Source: Nitrospira bacterium HGW-Nitrospira-1 | GTDB lineage: Bacteria > Nitrospirota > Thermodesulfovibrionia > Thermodesulfovibrionales > UBA6898 | Assembly: GCA_002839535.1 (NCBI GenBank) | Contig: PGYF01000013.1 | Coordinates: 5,176 to 44,968, forward strand | Length of the DNA: 39,793 nucleotides | Direction of reading: 5' to 3' | Notes under the pieces: generated by a model | Databases searched by the model: none | What the model saw: only the letters and a program-made list of their open reading frames with translations | Told to the model about the DNA's origin: nothing | Made by a program: the position numbers and the translations under genes | Shown here: positions 18,876 through 27,018 of the stretch, in pieces | Layout of the letters: each line of letters opens with the position of its first letter | How positions within the stretch are numbered: position 1 is the first letter of the stretch

Positions 18876-19619
18876 ATGCCTGCTAAGACTTTGACTCTCG
18901 GATACTCACCCTGTCCAAACGACACCTTTATTTTTTATGCGCTTGCGCATGGGAAGATCAATGCAGGCGATCTGCGTTTCAGGGAGATACTTGAGGATGT
19001 GGAGACCTTAAACCGGATGGCCCGACGTGCAGAGCTTGATATTACGAAGATATCATTCCACGCCTACGGGCATCTGAGGGAGACCTATTGCCTGCTTAGG
19101 TCAGGCGCCGCGATCGGGAAGGGCTGCGGTCCGCTCGTTGTCTCAAAAAAATATCAGCAGATGAATGACCTGCGAGGCAAAAAAATTGCAATCCCCGGAC
19201 AGCTTACAACCGCATTCCTTCTCCTTCAGCTTTTCGATCCGCTTTTTAAAGGAAATGTGATCGTAATGCCTTTTCATCGTATTATCAATGCGGTCAGAAA
19301 TGATGAGGCTGATGCAGGGCTGATCATCCATGAAAGCCGTTTCACATATCAGGATGCAGGTCTGAATCAGGTCGTGGATCTCGGCGAGTGGTGGGAAAGG
19401 GAAACAGGGCTGCCGATCCCCCTTGGCGGCATTATTGCAAAAAGGGAATTGGGAGAAGCCATGATAAAGGAGATAGACAGGGGCGTCAGAAAAAGCCTTG
19501 AGTATGCCTTTGAGCACAAGGCTGAGCCGAAATCATATATCAAAAAACATTCCCAGGAAATCGAGGACAGCGTTATAGAGCAGCATATCGGCCTTTATGT
19601 TCTGAAGAGAAAGGGATAA
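18876..19619 (+). CDS. mqnD: 1,4-dihydroxy-6-naphthoate synthase (futalosine pathway)
   Basis: LGYSPCPNDTFIFYALAHGKI; VVSKK; IPGQLTTAFLLLQLF; IHESRFTYQ. Confidence 0.93.
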   Translation: MPAKTLTLGYSPCPNDTFIFYALAHGKINAGDLRFREILEDVETLNRMARRAELDITKISFHAYGHLRETYCLLRSGAAIGKGCGPLVVSKKYQQMNDLRGKKIAIPGQLTTAFLLLQLFDPLFKGNVIVMPFHRIINAVRNDEADAGLIIHESRFTYQDAGLNQVVDLGEWWERETGLPIPLGGIIAKRELGEAMIKEIDRGVRKSLEYAFEHKAEPKSYIKKHSQEIEDSVIEQHIGLYVLKRKG

Positions 19620-19724
19620 TCGAAAGGTCTTCGAGGCCTCTTTGTGTGTGGTCCACCGGATTGCTTTGAAGAGATTGCAGTAGAGGATGTATAATACCTT
19701 AGGTTTGCTTGCAAAGGAGAGAAG

Positions 19725-20768
19725 ATGACATATACTGACGCTGTAAAAAGCGGATTCAGGCTGATTAACAGGAATTGGCAGTTGGTTGCTGTTCAGGCGG
19801 TTATGATGATTGCCAACTGTATCGGATTTTTTATTGTTGTGGGAATACCGCTTGCTATCGCATTTATCATTTTCGGACTTGACCTGACCGGTCTTGCGGA
19901 GACACGGGATATTATGGGGCTATTGAGAGACCCTTCTGCATTGCTTTCGAAATATATGGGGCTTGCGCTGATTGTTGTCGCCAGTTTTCTCCTATACCTC
20001 GTCATAGTTACGACTGCGGGGCTCTTTGTCTTTTCAGGTTCAATAGGCGTTATCGGCAGCGTGGTGATTGATCCATCCCTGAAGTTCAGCCTAAAGCTCT
20101 TTTTTGCAGAGGCAAAAAGGACCTTTTTCCCCCTGATGAGGTTTTCCCTGCTTATGGGTCTTGTCTTTATAGCAATAGTTTTTCTCCTCGGCCTCTTTGG
20201 CGGCGGAGTTGCAGCGCTTGTTCAGAGCGCCAAAAGCCAGGACTCGACCCTTGCATTGTTTCTTGGGATTTTTTTCTCCCTGGCGCTTGCGCTGATTGCG
20301 ATAAGTTTAATCCTGGCTGCGATCGCTGTTACTGTTTACGGCATAGCAATTCTTTTCTTTAAAACTGAAGGAGCGGCAAGGTCATTCAGGGATGCGGTCA
20401 GGTTTTTATGGAACAGACAATCTGCTTTCTGGCTCTATGTCATGCTCTTCTTTGCCTATCTTGCCGCAAGTTTTCTCATTATGCTTCTCACCTATCCGTT
20501 CATCCTTATCCCTGTTATTGGGACGATCATTTCATTCCCATTACAGTTAGCGTCCAGTTATATCGGTCTGTCAATTCTTGCCGCAATATTCATTTACTAC
20601 TACGAAGCAGAAATCAGAAAGACAGAGATTCCTGCTGAAAGTATAGAGCCGTCTGATTCTGTTAAGGCTACAGAGAAAAGTTCCACTGCGACTGAAGATA
20701 TTTCTGATGCAGGAGTTCCTCCGCAAGAAGATCTTCCTCCTGCGAAGGGGCCGACAGAAGAAGCCTGA
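19725..20768 (+). CDS. Multi-spanning membrane protein of unknown function
   Basis: Several hydrophobic segments; acidic/proline-rich C-terminal tail overlapping the convergent lipoate ligase gene. Confidence 0.75.
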   Translation: MTYTDAVKSGFRLINRNWQLVAVQAVMMIANCIGFFIVVGIPLAIAFIIFGLDLTGLAETRDIMGLLRDPSALLSKYMGLALIVVASFLLYLVIVTTAGLFVFSGSIGVIGSVVIDPSLKFSLKLFFAEAKRTFFPLMRFSLLMGLVFIAIVFLLGLFGGGVAALVQSAKSQDSTLALFLGIFFSLALALIAISLILAAIAVTVYGIAILFFKTEGAARSFRDAVRFLWNRQSAFWLYVMLFFAYLAASFLIMLLTYPFILIPVIGTIISFPLQLASSYIGLSILAAIFIYYYEAEIRKTEIPAESIEPSDSVKATEKSSTATEDISDAGVPPQEDLPPAKGPTEEA

Positions 20769-21462
20769 TACCAAAGGCCTCCTCAAAAGATGAGGCAACG
20801 GCTTTTTTGAACGCATCATCATCAAGCAAGGGCAGGACGTCTTTGAGCGCCTTCATGCAGTCTCTGAGAGATGCTGTTTTTTCTGCTCCAAATATCCCTT
20901 GCAGCTTTTCTTTATGATAGAAATAGGGAATGGAGCCCTGCTGGAGCAGGCCGTTACTCCATCGCTTCTGGGCTGAGCCCATGAGTTTTTTGTTATCCAG
21001 GAGTATCTCTCCAAAGGAACTCGACTGGAAGCATAAGGGACTTCTCATGAGCGTCCTGCCTTTTTCCATCTCCTTTTTTGGTTCAGCCATGACGTTGATT
21101 TTTTTAAATGCGATCAAAAAGGCCGTACTTATCCTTTTGTAGCTGTCGAGTAGGCCGTATGAAAATGGCTTTCTGTCTGTTCTTGCGGAAAAGCTGTAGG
21201 TCAATTCATCACTGTGGAGCACAGCCCTTCCGCCTGTCGGTCTCCTAACCACAGGGATATCCTGGGACTGACAGTATTCAATATTAATATCCGACGCCTT
21301 CTGAAAACAACCGAGAGTCAGAGAAGGACTGTCCCAACTATAGAGACGCAATGTTGCAGCCGCCCCGCCTTTTCTGACCTCTATTGCGATGGCTTCGTCA
21401 AGCGCCATATTATAAAAGGCGTCACAGGGGCCGGAGTCTATCAACCGCCATTCTTCATTCAT
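20668..21462 (-). CDS. Lipoate-protein ligase A / octanoyltransferase family
   Basis: PCDAFYNMALDEAIA, RLYSWDSPSLTLGCFQ, PVVRRPTGGRAVLHSDELTYSFSA, LMGSAQKR. Confidence 0.92.
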   Translation of the reverse strand: MNEEWRLIDSGPCDAFYNMALDEAIAIEVRKGGAAATLRLYSWDSPSLTLGCFQKASDINIEYCQSQDIPVVRRPTGGRAVLHSDELTYSFSARTDRKPFSYGLLDSYKRISTAFLIAFKKINVMAEPKKEMEKGRTLMRSPLCFQSSSFGEILLDNKKLMGSAQKRWSNGLLQQGSIPYFYHKEKLQGIFGAEKTASLRDCMKALKDVLPLLDDDAFKKAVASSFEEAFGIRLLLSAPSQEEDLLAEELLHQKYLQSQWNFSL

Positions 21463-21488
21463 AAAAAACTATAAATCGGGTAAGGGGA

Positions 21489-22361
21489 TTAAATCAGATT
21501 CATATCCTTCAACGCCTTCTTCAGCTTGTCCCTGTTTGCAGCGGCCATCTCACAGAGAGGGAGCCTGAATTCTTCCCTGATTTTGCCCATGAGCGCAAGG
21601 GCTGTCTTGACCGGTATGGGGTTTGTCTCGATGAACATCGCCGCATTCAGGGGTTCGAGTTGAAAATGTATCTTTCTTGCCTCATCAAACCTTCCCTTTT
21701 CCCATAATGCACACATCCGGGATACAAGCTTCGGCGCCACATTCGCAGATACGGAGATTGTGCCTTTCCCACCAAGCGCCATGAGCGGGAGTGTGGTAAA
21801 GTCATCGCCCGAAAGAACGGTAATCTTGTTGCCGCAAAGCCTGATCACCTCGCTCGCCTGCTTCATATCACCGGTAGCCTCTTTTATGGCAACGATATTT
21901 TTAATCTCTGCCAGCCGCGCCACAGTCGCAGGCAGTATATTTACAGCAGTCCTGCCGGGCACATTATAAAGGACGATAGGCATTTTCACTGCCTCGGCAA
22001 CGGCCTTATAATGCCTGTAAAGCCCTTCCTGTGTCGGCTTGTTATAATAAGGGGCAACAACAAGAGCCCCGTCAGCCCCTGATTTCTTTGCCTCTTTTGT
22101 GATCATGATTGTCTCGTCAGTCGCATTTGCCCCAGTGCCTGCGATTACAGGGACTCTTTTATTTACGGCCTCGACCGTAAACCTGATGACCCGGTGATGC
22201 TCTTCATAATCGAGCGTTGCGGATTCTCCTGTTGTGCCGCAGGGGACAATAGCATTCGTGCCCTGTTTTATATGCCATTCAATAAGATCGCCAAGGGCCT
22301 TCTCATCTACCTTGCCATTCCTGAACGGTGTGACTATTGCTACTATCGAACCTTTAAACAT
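21489..22361 (-). CDS. dapA: 4-hydroxy-tetrahydrodipicolinate synthase
   Basis: GSIVAIVTPFRNGKVD, PCGTTGESATLDYEEH, VLYNVPGRTAVNI, AIKEATGDM. Confidence 0.97.
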   Translation of the reverse strand: MFKGSIVAIVTPFRNGKVDEKALGDLIEWHIKQGTNAIVPCGTTGESATLDYEEHHRVIRFTVEAVNKRVPVIAGTGANATDETIMITKEAKKSGADGALVVAPYYNKPTQEGLYRHYKAVAEAVKMPIVLYNVPGRTAVNILPATVARLAEIKNIVAIKEATGDMKQASEVIRLCGNKITVLSGDDFTTLPLMALGGKGTISVSANVAPKLVSRMCALWEKGRFDEARKIHFQLEPLNAAMFIETNPIPVKTALALMGKIREEFRLPLCEMAAANRDKLKKALKDMNLI

Positions 22362-22373
22362 ATCTCCTCCTCA

Positions 22374-23297
22374 TTACGCTATTGTATTTTCGTTATCTGC
22401 CGGCATCTCGAAATGCCTGTCACCGAGTTTTATTGATCCTTCAAATACGTCAGAAGCAGGCCCGGTCATATACACGTGATTATCTTCTTTCCATTCTATC
22501 CCAAGTTCACCCCCTCGAAGCAGGACATCCACCTGTCTTGCCGTAAACCCCTTGATATACGAAGCAACACCGGCAGCCGACGCGCCTGTGCCGCAGGCCA
22601 TTGTCTCGCCCGCCCCTCTTTCCCATACACGCATCTTTATCCTCTCAGAGTCAATGACCTGGATAAACTCGACATTTATCCTCTTTGGGAAGAGCGCATG
22701 ATTTTCGATCAATGGGCCGTATTTTTTCACATCAATGCCGGCAACGTCATCAACAAAGATTACTGCATGGGGGTTGCCCATCGAAACAGCAGTAATTTTA
22801 AACTCTTTATCCGCAATTTTTAAAGGGAAATCTATTACCCCCCCCCTCCCCCCCTTATTAAGGGGTGGGTGGGGGGGTAGATTGACCGGTATCAGCCTGC
22901 CTTCCAGTATTGGTTCACCCATATCAACTCTCACCATCTGTCCTATTCTTTCCGGCTTTATAATACCGGCAGCGGTCTCTACCAAAAGGATTCCCTTGTC
23001 GGACAATCCCCTGTCCCATATATATTTGGCGAAACAGCGTATCCCGTTGCCGCACATTTCAACTTCGCTGCCGTCGGCATTGAAGATTACCATTTTAAAG
23101 TCAGCAATCGCTGAAGGATACAATAAAAGCACCTGGTCTGCGCCAATACCGAAGCGCCTGTGGCAGAGCCGTATGCTTAAACCGCTTAAACTGTTTGAAC
23201 CGCTTAAACCGCTTGAACTGTTTAACTTACCATCCCGACAATCAATAAGAATAAAGTCGTTCCCAAGGCCATGCATCTTTGTAAACCTGAGATTCAT
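22374..23297 (-). CDS. dapF: Diaminopimelate epimerase with two in-frame repeat insertions
   Basis: FTKMHGLGNDFILIDCRDG, FNADGSEVEMCGNGIRCFAKY, VWERGAGETMACGTGASAA. Confidence 0.96.
   Translation of the reverse strand: MNLRFTKMHGLGNDFILIDCRDGKLNSSSGLSGSNSLSGLSIRLCHRRFGIGADQVLLLYPSAIADFKMVIFNADGSEVEMCGNGIRCFAKYIWDRGLSDKGILLVETAAGIIKPERIGQMVRVDMGEPILEGRLIPVNLPPHPPLNKGGRGGVIDFPLKIADKEFKITAVSMGNPHAVIFVDDVAGIDVKKYGPLIENHALFPKRINVEFIQVIDSERIKMRVWERGAGETMACGTGASAAGVASYIKGFTARQVDVLLRGGELGIEWKEDNHVYMTGPASDVFEGSIKLGDRHFEMPADNENTIA
22830..22882. repeat. Palindromic C/G-run repeat in frame within dapF
   Basis: ctattacccccccccctcccccccttattaaggggtgggtgggggggtag; encodes LPPHPPLNKGGRGGVI on the minus strand. 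Confidence 0.85.
23174..23226. repeat. Imperfect short tandem repeat in frame within dapF
   Basis: gcttaaaccgcttaaactgtttgaaccgcttaaaccgcttgaactgtttaac; encodes SSSGLSGSNSLSGLS on the minus strand. Confidence 0.8.
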
Positions 23298-24550
23298 CGG
23301 AGATACCCTGGTATATTTTCATTACTGATAAGTTCTTCATAGGTGCCGCGTTTTCTGATAAGGCTGTGCGTCTTTCCATTCACCATGACCTCGGCAACAG
23401 AAGGCCGGCTGTTATAGTTTGAACTCATTGACATGCCGTATGCGCCGGCGCTCATGACAGAGAGATATTCGCCTTTGTTGACCTTTGCTATCTTCCTTCC
23501 CTTCGCGAGAAAATCGCCTGACTCGCAGATCGGCCCTACAATATCAGCCATAATCATATTTCTTTTCTTCCTTGCAATAGGGATAATATGATGGTACGCC
23601 TCATACAGCGAAGGCCGCATCAGGTCGTTCATCCCTGCGTCAACAATCACAAATTCCTTCCCACTGCTTTTTTTCAGGTAAAGCGCCTTTGTCACAAGGA
23701 TGCCGGCATTGCCGACAATTGATCTGCCGGGCTCCATGATAAGAGTGATATCCCTGCCCTTTAAAAGAGGAAGCAGCTTTTTAGCGACATCAGCAGGCAC
23801 AGGGGGCTTCTCATTTACATAGGTGATGCCGAGTCCGCCTCCGATATCGAGGTATTTGATGTCGAACTTTTCTCTGTTTAACTCATCAAGAAGTACGAGA
23901 ATTCTTTTAAGCGCATCCACAAAGGGAGATGTCTTCGTTATCTGCGAGCCGATATGCTTTTGAATTCCGACTACCCTGATATGTTTCAGCCTTGACGCCA
24001 GCCGGTAATTTTCAAGCGCATCATCAATCGAAATGCCGAATTTATGCTCACGCATACCGGTCGAGATATACGGATGCGTTTTTGCGTCTATGTCAGGATT
24101 GATCCTCAGCGCCACAGGGGCCTTGGTCCGCATCTTTCCGGCAATCCTGTCGATTTCCCGCAGTTCATCTGCGGATTCGACATTGAACATAAGAATTTTG
24201 GCCATCAAGGCGCTTCTGATCTCTTCTTCTTTTTTGCCGACTCCTGCGTAGACAATCTTTTCAGCCGGGATACCTGCCTTCATTGCCCTGAACAATTCAC
24301 CGCCTGAAACAATATCAGCGCCGCCGCCGTTCTTTGCAAGAAGCCGTAACACAGCGCCGTTGGAATTCGCCTTAAGAGCATAGCAGACAATGTGCGGGAA
24401 GTCTTTATACGCATTGTTATAGGCGTTAAAATGTCTCAGAAGTGTTTTATAGCTGTATATATAAAGCGGGGTCCCGTATTTTTCCGCAAGGAGTCTTACA
24501 GGAACATCCTCTGCATATAACTCATCCTCTTTATAGCTGAAAAAATGCAT
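23294..24550 (-). CDS. lysA: Diaminopimelate decarboxylase
   Basis: GTPLYIYSYKTLLRHF, CYALKANSNGAVLRLLAKNGGGADIVSGGELF, HIGSQI, LDIGGGLGI, GPICESGDFLAKGR; start MHFFSYKEDE at 24550. Confidence 0.97.
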   Translation of the reverse strand: MHFFSYKEDELYAEDVPVRLLAEKYGTPLYIYSYKTLLRHFNAYNNAYKDFPHIVCYALKANSNGAVLRLLAKNGGGADIVSGGELFRAMKAGIPAEKIVYAGVGKKEEEIRSALMAKILMFNVESADELREIDRIAGKMRTKAPVALRINPDIDAKTHPYISTGMREHKFGISIDDALENYRLASRLKHIRVVGIQKHIGSQITKTSPFVDALKRILVLLDELNREKFDIKYLDIGGGLGITYVNEKPPVPADVAKKLLPLLKGRDITLIMEPGRSIVGNAGILVTKALYLKKSSGKEFVIVDAGMNDLMRPSLYEAYHHIIPIARKKRNMIMADIVGPICESGDFLAKGRKIAKVNKGEYLSVMSAGAYGMSMSSNYNSRPSVAEVMVNGKTHSLIRKRGTYEELISNENIPGYLR

Positions 24551-24680
24551 GTTCGATCTCCTGAAACATATATTCTTGCTTGTTTTTTTTGAATACTTTA
24601 ACATAATAAAAAAACAAAGTCATAAATAAGGCCCCAGTTTAAAATTGTCAGGATTAAAATCAAAAACTAAAGAGGTTCTC

Positions 24681-26627
24681 ATGGGTAAAAACATTATTGA
24701 AAAGATATTCGAAGCACATCTTGCATACGGTGATTTAAAGGCAGGCTCTCCTGTCGGACTGAGGGTAGATCAGGTATACACCCAGGATGCAACAGGGACA
24801 ATGGCCTGGCTTCAATTCGAGGCCATGGGGCTTGACAGGGTAAAGGTCCCTCTCGCTGTCTCATATATTGATCACAACATGGTACAGTCGAACTTTATGA
24901 ACCCTGACGATCATAAGTTTCTCCAGAGCATTGCGGCAAAATACGGCGCATATTTTTCAAGACCCGGCAACGGCATATGCCACCAGATACATCTTGAACA
25001 ATTTGCAGCGCCCGGCAGAATAGCCCTGGGCACTGACAGCCACACCCCCACAGGAGGCGGCATGGGTATGATAGCCATAGGGGTGGGAGGTCTTGATGCA
25101 GCAACTGTCATGGGAGGTTCTCCTTTTGAACTGAACATGCCTCAGGTCATCAAGATACACCTCAAGGGAAAACTCCAGCGGCCATGGGTGACTGCCATGG
25201 ACGTAATTCTTGAGATTCTAAGAAGGCTCACGGTCAAAGGCGGGGTAGGAAAGATTATGGAGTACGGGGGGCCAGGGGCAGGAGACCTGAGCGTCCCTGA
25301 ACGCGCGACCATAACAAACATGGGTGCTGAATTGGGTGCAACAACATCAATATTCCCGAGCGACAAAAGGACAAAATTCTATCTCTCAGCAATCGGCAGG
25401 GAAGCTGACTGGATGGAGCTGAAAGCAGACAAGGGGGCAAGATACGCAGAGGTGATTGATGTTGATCTCAGTTCGATCGAGCCGATGATCGCGCAGCCCC
25501 ATAGCCCTGACAATGTTGTTACTGTCAAAAGCCTTGGCAACACAAAAATAGATCAGGTCTGCATAGGCAGCTGTACGAACTCATCCTATCAGGCGATGAA
25601 GGCGGTCGCATCCATCCTGAAGGACAACACAGTGGCTGAAGGCGTTAATCTTCTGATAAACCCCGGTTCAAAACAGGTCTATGAGATGATAGCAAAGGAA
25701 AAACTCACTTCGGACATGATAGCTGCAGGCGCCCGGATGCTTGAGGCCTCATGCGGCCCGTGCATTGGCATGGGAGGCGCGCCGGGGAGCGGACAGGTTT
25801 CGGTCCGTTCCTTTAACAGGAACTTCAAGGGACGGAGCGGCACAAAAGACGCCTCTGTTTATCTCGCAAGTCCTGTGTCCTGTGCGGTCTTTGCTGTCAA
25901 GGGAGAGATCGTCGCTCCGCGCGAATCAGGACTTCATATCAGCAGTTTTAAAGAACCCTCAAAATACCTGATAAATAGAAACTTCATAATCCCCCCAAAA
26001 GCTGACGCCTCGGATATCAACGTCATCAAGGGGCCAAACATAAAAGAGGCGCCGGTTAAAGAACCTTTGCAGGATAAGATCAATGCAGAGGTCCTGCTGA
26101 AACTCGGGGACAACATCACGACCGATGACATCATGCCTGCAGGTTCAAAAATTCTGCCCTTCAGGTCCAACATACCGGCCATTTCCGAATTTGTCTTTGA
26201 GAATATAGACAAGACCTTCAGCAACCGTGCAGAAGAGGCAAAGTCAAAAGGAGGCGGGATCATTGTCGGCGGCGAAAACTACGGCCAAGGCTCCTCAAGA
26301 GAACATGCAGCCATAGCTCCCATGTTTCTCGGCATACAGGCTGTTATCGTAAAGTCGTTTGCGCGGATACACCGTTCAAACCTGATAAATTTCGGGATAC
26401 TCCCCTTGCAGTTTGAAAATTCCGAAGATTATGACAGAGCAGAGAACGGCGACCAGCTTGTCATAAGAGACCTCAATGCAACAATAAGCGGCGCCCAAAA
26501 GTATATAATTGAAAATACAACACAGGGCTATACTTTTACCGTTGTCTCGACCCTGAACGAGCGGGAACAGGAAATAATCAAAAAAGGCGGCCTGCTTCCC
26601 TATACCAGGGCCCGCTCCGGCATGTAA
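24681..26627 (+). CDS. Aconitate hydratase
   Basis: GTDSHTPTGGGMGMIAIGVGGLDAATVMGG, CIGSCTNSSYQ, EASCGPCIGMGGAP, GENYGQGSSREHAAIAP. Confidence 0.95.
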   Translation: MGKNIIEKIFEAHLAYGDLKAGSPVGLRVDQVYTQDATGTMAWLQFEAMGLDRVKVPLAVSYIDHNMVQSNFMNPDDHKFLQSIAAKYGAYFSRPGNGICHQIHLEQFAAPGRIALGTDSHTPTGGGMGMIAIGVGGLDAATVMGGSPFELNMPQVIKIHLKGKLQRPWVTAMDVILEILRRLTVKGGVGKIMEYGGPGAGDLSVPERATITNMGAELGATTSIFPSDKRTKFYLSAIGREADWMELKADKGARYAEVIDVDLSSIEPMIAQPHSPDNVVTVKSLGNTKIDQVCIGSCTNSSYQAMKAVASILKDNTVAEGVNLLINPGSKQVYEMIAKEKLTSDMIAAGARMLEASCGPCIGMGGAPGSGQVSVRSFNRNFKGRSGTKDASVYLASPVSCAVFAVKGEIVAPRESGLHISSFKEPSKYLINRNFIIPPKADASDINVIKGPNIKEAPVKEPLQDKINAEVLLKLGDNITTDDIMPAGSKILPFRSNIPAISEFVFENIDKTFSNRAEEAKSKGGGIIVGGENYGQGSSREHAAIAPMFLGIQAVIVKSFARIHRSNLINFGILPLQFENSEDYDRAENGDQLVIRDLNATISGAQKYIIENTTQGYTFTVVSTLNEREQEIIKKGGLLPYTRARSGM

Positions 26628-26694
26628 ATTTTTGTTCGCTCAAAAAAGCGGATTTTATGCGGAAAAGATTGACCCCAAAAATGCATTTTTTGGG

Positions 26695-26724
26695 TTGACA
26701 AGAAAACGCAATAAAGGGTATTTT
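26695..26724 (+). promoter_or_regulatory. Sigma70-like promoter for tRNA-Lys
   Basis: TTGACA (26695) - 18 nt - TATTTT (26719), 16 nt before the tRNA. Confidence 0.6.
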
Positions 26725-26740
26725 ATTACTTCGTATTTAC

Positions 26741-26816
26741 GGGCCGCTAGCTCAGTTGGTAGAGCAACGCCCTTTTAAGGCGTGGGTCGTTGGTTCGAAT
26801 CCAACGCGGCTCACCA
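26741..26816 (+). tRNA. tRNA-Lys (anticodon TTT)
   Basis: gggccgctagctcagttggtagagcaacgcccttttaaggcgtgggtcgttggttcgaatccaacgcggctcacca; cloverleaf folds by eye, CCA encoded. Confidence 0.96.
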
Positions 26817-26855
26817 AAAAACCGTGATGAGTAACAAGTGATGCATTAATGCGGA

Positions 26856-26950
26856 GTTGCATTCAAAATGATAACAAGGCGGCAAGGAGGAAGCGACGAA
26901 GGCATACTGTTTGGTATGTTGAGGAGCTGACGACGAAGCCAACGCAGTTA
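26856..26950. repeat. Truncated copy of a palindrome-rich repeat element
   Basis: gttgcattcaaaatgataacaaggcggcaaggaggaagcgacgaaggcatactgtttggtatgttgaggagctgacgacgaagccaacgcagtta; recognised by recall as a multicopy environmental repeat. Confidence 0.6.
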
Positions 26951-26975
26951 GGTTCGAATCCCACTGGGGACGCCA
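26951..26975 (+). pseudogene. 3' remnant of a tRNA, best match tRNA-Glu
   Basis: ggttcgaatcccactggggacgcca = T-loop plus acceptor TGGGGAC-G-CCA, complementary to the GTCCCCA start typical of tRNA-Glu. Confidence 0.7.
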
Positions 26976-26985
26976 GTAAAATCAA

Positions 26986-27012
26986 GGGGTTGCGGCTTGC
27001 AGCCCCTTTTTT
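26986..27012 (+). terminator. Intrinsic terminator
   Basis: ggggttgc-ggctt-gcagcccc followed by a T tract. Confidence 0.8.
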
Positions 27013-27018
27013 GTTTCC

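Noticed and set aside
26951-26975. Integrase attachment site at a tRNA end
   Set aside because: No integrase or matching second copy in the window; a repeat-mediated tRNA remnant explains it better.
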